The notes below the pieces were generated by a model that did no database searches, had not been told where the DNA came from, and worked only from the letters and a program-made list of their open reading frames with translations. DNA of 55,658 nt from Hydrogenophaga sp. (GTDB taxonomy: Bacteria; Pseudomonadota; Gammaproteobacteria; Burkholderiales; Burkholderiaceae_C), in the NCBI RefSeq assembly GCF_011772445.1, contig NZ_WVZN01000040.1, positions 1 to 55,658 of the forward strand. Reading direction: 5' to 3'. Of this stretch, positions 49,349 to 55,658 are shown in pieces (positions within the stretch are counted from its first letter, which is position 1; every line of letters begins with the position of its first letter). The translations under genes and the position numbers were made by a program.

Positions 49349-50322
49349 TTCTGGCCCGGCAAGGGCTGGGTCACGGTGGCAAAGCGCTTCACTTCGCTCT
49401 GGATGAACTCACCGAACTCGCTGGGGCCCTGCGTCGAGAGCTCGAAGCCCGAGGCCTCGAGCGACTTGGCCATGTCGGGCGCCTTGAGCACGGCGATCAG
49501 GTCGCGGGCAATCTGCTCGGTGATGTCACGGGGCATGCCTGCGGGGCCGCAGAATCCGGCCCAGTTGACGGCCTCGAAGCCCGGCAAGGTATCGGCGATC
49601 GTGGGCCACTGGGGGAACAAGGGGCTGCGCTGCAGACTGGTCACACCCAGCACCTTCATCTGCCCGGCCTTGATGAAGCTGTCGGCCGAACTCACCACCG
49701 AGAAGCCGATGGGCAGCACACCACCGGCGATGTCGGTGTACATCTTGGCCGCGCCGTTGTAGGGCACGTGCTGCAACTGGATGCCGCCCATGTGGTTGAG
49801 CATCTCGCCGGCCACATGGGCCGAGGTGCCGATGCCGTTGGAGCCGAAGGAAATGCTGTTGGCCGGCTGGGTCTTGGCGTAAGCGATCAGCGACTTGATG
49901 TCGTTGGCCGGGAAGCTGGCCGCGGCGACCAGCGCCACCGTGTAGTAGCCCGCGCGGGCGATCGGCTGAAGGTCCTTGAGCTCGTAGGGAAGATCCTTGC
50001 GCTGCAGCGCGTTGATGCTGAGCGAGCTGCCCAGCAGGCCGATGGTGTAGCCGTCGGCGGGCGAACGCACGACCGCCTGTGTGCCGATCACCACCCCGCC
50101 GCCGGGCTTGTTCTCGATCACGACGGCTTGTCCCCAGTGCTTCTCGAGCCGCTCGCCAACCAGGCGGGCCAGGCGGTCGGCCGCCCCGCCCGGTGGTTGT
50201 GGCAACACCAGCTTCACCGGTCGAGCCGGGAACTTCGACCCTTGTGCCCAGGAGGGCACGGCCGCGACCATCAGGCCGGCCATCAGGGTTTGGCGTCGAG
50301 TGAACGAATGGCTGTCGCGCAT
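49345..50322 (-). CDS. Bug family periplasmic binding protein (FAD operon)
   Basis: A 325-residue Bug receptor with signal peptide ending near PSWAQG. Ligand loops are LVLPQPPGGAADRLARLV, IENKPGGGVVIGTQAVVR and QHVPYNGAAKMYTDIAGGV. It is the first gene of a two-gene operon with the FAD oxidoreductase, so the captured compound is probably that enzyme's substrate. Divergent from a LysR gene. Confidence 0.9.
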   Translation of the reverse strand: MRDSHSFTRRQTLMAGLMVAAVPSWAQGSKFPARPVKLVLPQPPGGAADRLARLVGERLEKHWGQAVVIENKPGGGVVIGTQAVVRSPADGYTIGLLGSSLSINALQRKDLPYELKDLQPIARAGYYTVALVAAASFPANDIKSLIAYAKTQPANSISFGSNGIGTSAHVAGEMLNHMGGIQLQHVPYNGAAKMYTDIAGGVLPIGFSVVSSADSFIKAGQMKVLGVTSLQRSPLFPQWPTIADTLPGFEAVNWAGFCGPAGMPRDITEQIARDLIAVLKAPDMAKSLEASGFELSTQGPSEFGEFIQSEVKRFATVTQPLPGQK

Positions 50323-50416
50323 GGCATGTCTCCGGTGATCGGGCCGTCATGGCCTCTGGGATGCATGGTCGGGTGAGAGGCCTGGCACGGTCAAATGAAA
50401 AGAGTTGGACAGCCCT

Positions 50417-50429
50417 TAACCATCGGTTA
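50417..50429. promoter_or_regulatory. LysR T-N11-A box (FAD/Bug operon)
   Basis: TAACC-ATC-GGTTA is a perfect palindrome with exactly the T-N11-A spacing of LysR sites. It lies 10 bp before the LysR ATG in the intergenic region shared with the Bug gene. Confidence 0.6.
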
Positions 50430-50439
50430 TGTTGTCGCG

Positions 50440-51333
50440 ATGAACCTGCGCCAAATGGAAGTGTTCCGGGCCGTCATGCTCACCGGCGGCGTGAGCGGAG
50501 CGGCCGAACTGCTGCACGTCTCTCAGCCGGCGGTGAGCAAGACGCTCGCCCAATCGCAGCGCCAGTTGGGCTTCACCCTGTTCGCGCGCGTCAAGGGCAG
50601 GCTGGTGCCCACGGCGGAGGCGCAGGCGCTGCACGCCGAGATCGACGCCCTGTGGCGCGGCGTGGAGCGCGTGCGCGATGTCTCCCGCAGCCTGGCCACG
50701 CCGCGCAGCGGCACGCTGACCGTTGCCGTGTCAGCAAGCCTGGCGCCCTACCTCGTGCCGCGCGCGCTGGCGCAGTTGTCGCGCCGCTACCCTGGCTTGC
50801 AGACGCGCATGGAGATCCTCATCAACCCCATCCTGGTCGATGCCCTGCTCGATCGCTCGGCCGATGTCGGCGTGGCCCTGCTGCCCCATGTGCACCCCAA
50901 CCTCGAGCAGGTCGCGCGCTACGAATGCGGCTTCGCCTGCGTGGCCCCGCCAGGCCACCGCTTCGCGAAGAAGCGCGCCGTGACCCCGGCGGACCTGCTC
51001 AGTGAACGCCTGATCGGTTCGCCGCCCGACACCCCCTATGGCCAGGCGCTTCAGAAGGCCTACGGTCGCGAAGCGGCGTCCTTGAACATCCACTCGCTCG
51101 TTCGCTCCGCCACCTCGGCCTGCTGGGAGGCCCAGTCGGGCGGCGGCGTGGCCGTCGTGGATCGAGCGGCCGTGGCGGGTTCGACCTTCAGCCGCCTCAC
51201 CGTTCGGCCGTTCCAGACACGCGAGCGCCTGCCGATCGCCGTGCTGCGCAACCGCCATCGGCCGCCCTCACTGATGCAACAGGCCTTTCACGAAGCCTTC
51301 GCTTCGGTATGGAGCAGCGAGATGCCCCGCTGA
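50440..51333 (+). CDS. LysR regulator of the Bug-FAD operon
   Basis: A 297-residue LysR protein with HTH at residues 1-59 (FRAVMLTGGVSGAAELLHVSQPAVSKTLAQSQRQLG) and effector domain starting GTLTVAVSASLAPYLVPRAL. This resembles the OccR/NocR group that often governs amino-acid-derived substrates, but this is family similarity only. Divergent from the Bug-FAD operon with a palindrome in the gap; convergent with the GH128-like gene. Confidence 0.88.
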   Translation: MNLRQMEVFRAVMLTGGVSGAAELLHVSQPAVSKTLAQSQRQLGFTLFARVKGRLVPTAEAQALHAEIDALWRGVERVRDVSRSLATPRSGTLTVAVSASLAPYLVPRALAQLSRRYPGLQTRMEILINPILVDALLDRSADVGVALLPHVHPNLEQVARYECGFACVAPPGHRFAKKRAVTPADLLSERLIGSPPDTPYGQALQKAYGREAASLNIHSLVRSATSACWEAQSGGGVAVVDRAAVAGSTFSRLTVRPFQTRERLPIAVLRNRHRPPSLMQQAFHEAFASVWSSEMPR

Positions 51334-51379
51334 CGGGGCGGCACGCGGTCTGGCCGGCGTCCCCGGAGCCTCCGGTTCA

Positions 51380-52315
51380 TCAGACGGAGAACGGCAGCGA
51401 CAGGTAGTGCTGCCCCAGTTCGGACAACACCCCGGGCCCCGCCAGCAGGCTGGTGAAGTGCGGGTCGGGGTTCCAGCGGCCCGTGAACCAGGCGTAGCGC
51501 TGCACGTCGGCACGCGCCTCGCAAGTGGCCACCATGTCGCTCATCTGCACCTTCTGCTTGGCCACGCTGTCGATCTCGGCGCTGCCGTCGCCCACGTGCC
51601 AGTTGGCCATTTCCGTGACCCAGAAGGGTTTGCCGTAGCGCGTGAGCCGATCGAGCTGCGCCGCCAGCCCGTAGTCGTACCAGTGGAAGCCCAGGCAATC
51701 GATGCGGGGATCTCGTCCGCCGTGGGCGCCGCGGTAGGCGGCGTGAAAGGCATCGAGCCACACCACGGGGTCGGCGTGGCCCGGCATCGTGCCCCAGGTC
51801 ACCTGGGGTCCCACGATCTGCACGCCCGTGGCCTGGGCGATGGCCTCGAAGCGGGGCCACAAGGCGGCCGCCTGCGCCGGGGTCAGGTTCGCCTGGTCGA
51901 CCAGGTTGGGTTCGTTGACGACCAGCAGGTGGCGGATGGCCGGGTCCGCCTGCAGCATCTGCACGATCTGGGCGTCGTTGAAGTTGCCGTTCCAGAGCAT
52001 GGGGATGAAGTCCATGCCGTGGCTGGCGCGCAGGTCGATCGAGGTGCCTCCGTGCACCTGCGATCCCCAGCCGTACCACCAGCTGACACCCGGCGCGAGC
52101 GCAGCGAAGTCCGCCGCGGCCCCGAGGTCGTAGGCGATGCCGCGCTTGGCGCTTTTCGTTCGCGGCAAAGGCTGTGAGCCAGCGCCCGGCGCAGGGGACG
52201 CGCCCGGATCACCGGTGCCACCACCCCCATCACCACCACCACCACAGGCGGCGACCGATGCGCCCGCCAGCGCGGCCAGCAGCAGGCGCCGCCGCCGAGG
52301 CGCCGCGCGGCTCAC
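51380..52315 (-). CDS. GH128-type (Asl1-like) glycoside hydrolase lipoprotein
   Basis: A 311-residue lipoprotein (lipobox VAAC, acylated C24) with a GGGGDGGGG linker, then an Asl1/GH128-like TIM barrel. Catalytic candidates are Glu135 in LLVVNEPNL (acid/base) and Glu235 in PFWVTEMANW (nucleophile), on strands 4 and 7 as in the GH-A clan. GH128 enzymes cut beta-1,3-glucan. It starts at GTG, overlapping the di-heme gene stop by 4 bp, so both are translated together and both are lipid-anchored outside the cell membrane. Confidence 0.78.
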   Translation of the reverse strand: MSRAAPRRRRLLLAALAGASVAACGGGGDGGGGTGDPGASPAPGAGSQPLPRTKSAKRGIAYDLGAAADFAALAPGVSWWYGWGSQVHGGTSIDLRASHGMDFIPMLWNGNFNDAQIVQMLQADPAIRHLLVVNEPNLVDQANLTPAQAAALWPRFEAIAQATGVQIVGPQVTWGTMPGHADPVVWLDAFHAAYRGAHGGRDPRIDCLGFHWYDYGLAAQLDRLTRYGKPFWVTEMANWHVGDGSAEIDSVAKQKVQMSDMVATCEARADVQRYAWFTGRWNPDPHFTSLLAGPGVLSELGQHYLSLPFSV

Positions 52316-55263
52316 AGCGACCCCAGGAAGAGCAGCAAGGCCTCGCGGTCCGCTGTCGACAGCGCCTCGAAACGCTGTCGGCTGGCCGTGGCCTCACCGC
52401 CGTGCCAGAGGATGGCCTCCGTCAGCGTGCGCGCGCGGCCGTCGTGCAGGTAGCCCGCCATGCCGTTGCGCCCCGCCACCCATTGCGTGTAGCCGATGCC
52501 CCACAGGGCCGGCGTGCGCCACATGCTGCCGCTGGCCTGCCCTTCGACGAGCTGGTCGGCCAGGTCCGGCCCCATGTCGTGCAGCAGCAGGTCGGTGTAG
52601 GGCCGGATGGTCTGCTCGCGCACCTCGGCGAACTCGGTGCCCTTGCCCGTCTTCATCTGGCTGACGTGGCAGCTCGTGCAGCGCGCGTTCGCGAAGACCG
52701 TGGCGCCCAGCGCCACCTGCGTCGGCTTGACGTCGAGATAGGGCAGCGGGGCCACCCCCTTGGGAAAACCGCTGGCCACGCTGCGCTGCGCCGGCACGCC
52801 CAGCAGACCCAGGTAGCGCGTGATCGACTGCAGGGCCTCTTCGCCGAGGCCGCGCTCGAGCTTGTGCGTGGCCGAGCAGCGGGCCGGCCCGGCCATGCAC
52901 TCGCGGTTGGGGTAGACGGGTGAGGTCACGGACATGTCGGTCAGCGCCGCGCTGGCCACCTGGTGGCGCAAGCTGACCTTGGACGCCTTCCAGCCGTAGC
53001 GGCCCACACGCACCGCACCGGTCTCCGGGTCGTAGGCGAAGTTCGCCGTGCCTTTCACGCCGTCGGCATCGGGCGTGCTGCGGGCGCGAGACAGGATCTC
53101 CTCGTCGGTGATCGCCTCGAGCAGACCCATGCCGATCATGGGCTGCGCGCTGCGAAGGGAATACACCGGCGGCGTCGGTCCGTCGAAGGCCACGCGTGGC
53201 TTGCGCAGCTCGACGACGGTGCCGTCGGCCAGGGTGACGTTGCGGGTGTCGAAGCCGATCACCCGCACGCCCGTGCCCCAGTCGATCGAAGCGCCAGGCG
53301 CCGAGCGACCGTTCATTTGCACCGCCAGGCCATAGCTGGGGTGCGGCACCTGCTGGCCATTGCCGTCGATGGCGGCCACGCGCACGGCCATGGTGTCCAG
53401 GCGCTGGTTGATCGCGCTCGGGGCGATGCCGCGGCCGTTGTTGATGTGACAGCCGACGCAGGTGGACTGGTTGAACAGCGGGCCCTGCAGACCGATGCCG
53501 GCGTCGTTGCGGTCGTTGCCGGCCTCGTTGTGCTCACCCGTCCACAGGTTCGTGTGCAACCAGCGCCGGCCTTCCACGAAGCGCTGCATGTTCTTCATGC
53601 CGATGTGGTTGTGCGGCTGCTGGAACATGAAGCTGGGGTTGTCGGCGTAGTCGTAGGAGATGGAGCCCAGCCCGCCTTGCAGCGTCTCCAGCGGCAGGGG
53701 CTTGTTCATCAGGCGCGGCTGCACGCCGTACCAGGGGCGCAGGCCCTCGCCCACCACGTAGGTCAGCTCGTTCGTGTAGTAGCGAAAGCCGCCGCTGTCG
53801 CCCAGGGCGTCCATGTCGGCGCGGGTGGAGAAGAACGAGCTGGTGAACTCGAAGGCATCGCCGACCGCCAGCGCGCGCGAGGGGATGCGCGGCCCCGTGG
53901 GCACGAGCACGCCGTTGGCATCGGGGCGCAGGTCGGTGTAGGCCGGGAGCTGATCGAACACCCAGCTGCACCCGCCGTTGGCGCCAATGACACCGTTGTA
54001 GCCGCTCGTGGGGTGGCGCAAGGCGCCCTGCGGTGGCAGCGGGATCACCGGGCACGCGGCGATGCCCTGTCCACCCTGCGTGTACGTCGAATCGTCCAGC
54101 AAGTCTCCCGGGCTCATCCAGCCGAAGCCGGTGACGTCCGGGTTGCTGAAGTTGCGCACGAAGCCCAGGCCACCGCCGCGCTGCGGCTGCTGGAAGTAGT
54201 GGTTGATGACCAGGCGCGGCCGGGTGACGCCGGGCACCTTGCTGTTGTCGATGAACTCGACGCCCCAGGTGCGGTTCTTGAAGTAGTTGGCGACGAAGTT
54301 CAGGTGCGCGCCCGGTCCCTTGTCGCGCGGCTGGCCGGCCGCGTCGACGGTCTCGTTGGGGCCGTGGCCGATCTCGTTCCAGTCCTCGCCGCGTTCGCGC
54401 GCATGGCGCGAACGGCCGACCATGCCCCAGCGCGTCACGAGGGTGCCGTCGGGCAGCGAGAACTGGATGGTCTCCAGCGGATTGGCGGGCGCGGGCAGGG
54501 GTTGGCGACCGTTGCCATTGGGCGGGAAGGGCACGGCCGAGGTCGCCAGCGTCGGCAGGGAGTTGTCGCTGCCCGGTGACTTGAACACGACCTCGTAGAG
54601 GGAGTAGCCATACTGCGTGCCACGCGCCACGCCTTGCAGTCGCAAGTAGCGCACGTTGGCATTGAGGTTGAAGAACTCTTCCACGCCGCCTTTGCCGGCG
54701 ATGACGTAGCGCAGCTGGTACCAGTTCTGGCCATCGTCGGACGCCTGCAGCGCGTACTCCTTGCCATAGGCGTTCTCCCAGACGAGCTTGAGGTAGCCGA
54801 TCGGCGTCTTGGCGCCGAAGTCGAACTGGATCCAGGCGTTGTTGGTGGCGGTGCTTTCCCAGCGCGTGCTGCCGCTGCCATCGATGGCTTTGGACGCGGT
54901 GTTGCCGCCCGCGGTGGGCGATGAGGTGGCGGCCACCGGGGCCACGGGCGCGCCGGGGTTGCCGAGGTCCACGCCCCATGGCAGTTGCAGCGCGGGCGGC
55001 GGCGCCTGCACCGGGGCAGCGACTGGCGCGGGCAGAACGACCGGCGTGTTCGTGGGTGGCGGCTCGAACGCGGGTTCGGGCAGCGGCGGGGGTGGCGAGG
55101 TGGACGGTGCCGGCGCCGAGGCGCCCGACTCGGTTCCGCCCGTGCCGGCCCCTCCTCCACCACCGCCGCCGCAGGCGGCCAGTGCCAGGGTGACAGCAAA
55201 GAGAATCCCCAGTTGACGCGCGCAGGCGGGCGCCGAGCCGGGACGTGGCTTCTTGTTGTGCAT
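52312..55263 (-). CDS. Di-heme oxidoreductase lipoprotein with discoidin-like domain
   Basis: A 983-residue lipoprotein: lipobox LAAC (acylated C30) followed by a Gly run and a Pro-rich linker to about residue 115. A discoidin/F5-8C-like domain (TASKAIDGSGSTRWESTATNNAWIQFDFG) covers about 120-240. The rest is a di-heme oxidoreductase (DHOR) region with two heme motifs, C602VGCH606 and C862TSCH866, separated by about 260 residues. DHOR proteins are MauG/peroxidase-like; natural substrates are mostly unknown. The discoidin domain could hold a carbohydrate next to the glucanase encoded just downstream. Confidence 0.85.
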   Translation of the reverse strand: MHNKKPRPGSAPACARQLGILFAVTLALAACGGGGGGGAGTGGTESGASAPAPSTSPPPPLPEPAFEPPPTNTPVVLPAPVAAPVQAPPPALQLPWGVDLGNPGAPVAPVAATSSPTAGGNTASKAIDGSGSTRWESTATNNAWIQFDFGAKTPIGYLKLVWENAYGKEYALQASDDGQNWYQLRYVIAGKGGVEEFFNLNANVRYLRLQGVARGTQYGYSLYEVVFKSPGSDNSLPTLATSAVPFPPNGNGRQPLPAPANPLETIQFSLPDGTLVTRWGMVGRSRHARERGEDWNEIGHGPNETVDAAGQPRDKGPGAHLNFVANYFKNRTWGVEFIDNSKVPGVTRPRLVINHYFQQPQRGGGLGFVRNFSNPDVTGFGWMSPGDLLDDSTYTQGGQGIAACPVIPLPPQGALRHPTSGYNGVIGANGGCSWVFDQLPAYTDLRPDANGVLVPTGPRIPSRALAVGDAFEFTSSFFSTRADMDALGDSGGFRYYTNELTYVVGEGLRPWYGVQPRLMNKPLPLETLQGGLGSISYDYADNPSFMFQQPHNHIGMKNMQRFVEGRRWLHTNLWTGEHNEAGNDRNDAGIGLQGPLFNQSTCVGCHINNGRGIAPSAINQRLDTMAVRVAAIDGNGQQVPHPSYGLAVQMNGRSAPGASIDWGTGVRVIGFDTRNVTLADGTVVELRKPRVAFDGPTPPVYSLRSAQPMIGMGLLEAITDEEILSRARSTPDADGVKGTANFAYDPETGAVRVGRYGWKASKVSLRHQVASAALTDMSVTSPVYPNRECMAGPARCSATHKLERGLGEEALQSITRYLGLLGVPAQRSVASGFPKGVAPLPYLDVKPTQVALGATVFANARCTSCHVSQMKTGKGTEFAEVREQTIRPYTDLLLHDMGPDLADQLVEGQASGSMWRTPALWGIGYTQWVAGRNGMAGYLHDGRARTLTEAILWHGGEATASRQRFEALSTADREALLLFLGSL

Positions 55264-55630
55264 GGATGCTCCCCCGTTGGGTGTTTGAGTTCTGCCCGCG
55301 TGCGGACGACCCGGCGCAAAGCGCCATCGCCGCAACCCGTGAGAAAACGCAAACGCCGTGCCTGGGGCGGGCGAAGGCAACACTTGTTACGTCTTGTCGA
55401 CACCCCCGGTGGTGGACGCCGGGCCGGCGTGAATGAAGACCGCGATCGCCGCCCGGCGCAGTCGCTCGATCATTGACACGACTGTGGCGGCAGCGTGACG
55501 GGAGGTGGATCGGCTGCTATCAATTTTTGTTCACATCCACCCCTTGGCTGGCGCGGGACGGACATTCTTTGGCAGGCCGATCGCGCGCCCCGCACAGGCA
55601 CAGGGCGGCGCGACGTCGCAGACCGACTGA
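55264..55630. other. Intergenic region upstream of the di-heme operon
   Basis: About 370 bp without a supported gene. It must hold the promoter of the di-heme/glucanase operon. The only AT-rich patch is near 55517-55540 (ATCAATTTTTGTTCACATCC on the plus strand), a plausible promoter zone, but no convincing -35/-10 pair, known operator or terminator was recognised. Confidence 0.5.
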
Positions 55631-55658
55631 TTACTTGGCGCGCGCGGCCACGATGGCC
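55631..55658 (-). CDS. Possible 3' end of a gene continuing beyond the window
   Basis: The last bases read on the minus strand as GCC ATC GTG GCC GCG CGC GCC AAG TAA, that is ...AIVAARAK followed by a stop. Codon choice fits this genome, but eight codons cannot support a function call. Confidence 0.3.

Noticed and set aside
55264..55630. Plus-strand frames entering the region before the di-heme gene
   Set aside because: They run back through the antisense of the di-heme gene with no start signal or domain.
1..55658. CRISPR arrays, tRNA or rRNA genes, integrases and transposases
   Set aside because: None were found on reading both strands; there is no direct evidence that any block of the window is a recent mobile element.

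Overview
The window is high-GC DNA with tightly packed, often 4-bp-overlapping operons. It is almost certainly the chromosome of a betaproteobacterium of the order Burkholderiales, most likely family Comamonadaceae. The grounds are four solitary or operonic Bug-type periplasmic binding proteins, five LysR regulators, three DUF4148 secreted proteins, a PACE efflux pump, and the aromatic-acid genes pnbAB and mobA. No tRNA, rRNA, CRISPR array, transposase or prophage gene was seen. The family placement is an inference from gene content.

Layout from left to right. 1-5.4 kb: a DUF4148 protein, an Mla/MCE-type lipid ABC transport operon read leftward, then a small accessory island (22-codon ORF, Rossmann-like protein, orphan ATP synthase c subunit) and an mqsRA toxin-antitoxin locus whose toxin gene carries a 4-bp duplication. 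5.4-13.7 kb: one long iron-uptake operon read leftward with two TonB-dependent siderophore receptors, two PepSY membrane proteins, DUF3649, DUF3325 and a small membrane protein, headed by a Fur box. 13.8-15.9 kb: a hypothetical gene, a PACE pump divergent from its LysR gene, and a YjfB-like gene. 15.9-19.3 kb: LysR, Bug receptor, hydroxylaminobenzoate lyase and nitroreductase, matching 4-nitrobenzoate to protocatechuate conversion. 19.3-20.3 kb: a wHTH-nucleotidyltransferase/HEPN toxin-antitoxin pair. 20.3-28.2 kb: a MexEF-OprN-like RND efflux operon that begins with a serine-less alpha/beta hydrolase and is divergent from a LysR gene. 28.2-39.1 kb: two leftward catabolic operons (TctC-TctB-TctA-isomerase-enolase superfamily; Bug-Gfo/Idh/MocA-DUF993-isomerase) plus a TetR gene. 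All three units carry a related 21-bp palindrome just upstream of their start codons, so they look like one regulon. 39.2-43.1 kb: two more DUF4148 genes, a coiled-coil HTH protein, an ankyrin-like protein and a chemoreceptor. 43.2-45.0 kb: hipBA with repeated operator motifs. 45.0-51.3 kb: 3-hydroxybenzoate 4-monooxygenase divergent from a LysR gene, then a FAD oxidoreductase/Bug operon divergent from another LysR gene. 51.4-55.3 kb: an exported two-gene lipoprotein operon, a discoidin-like plus di-heme oxidoreductase and a GH128-type glucanase-like protein.

Taken together this is an accessory catabolic and stress region. Nitrobenzoate and 3-hydroxybenzoate are funnelled to protocatechuate, whose ring-cleavage genes are not in the window. 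Sugar-acid-like substrates appear to be taken up by a TctABC system and processed by enolase/isomerase/dehydrogenase enzymes, and three toxin-antitoxin loci are interspersed. The observations most worth following are the duplicated-tetramer mqsR frameshift that fuses toxin and antitoxin frames, the orphan proton-ring subunit, the catalytically dead hydrolase heading an efflux operon, the three-site TetR regulon, and the di-heme/discoidin/glucanase lipoprotein operon.
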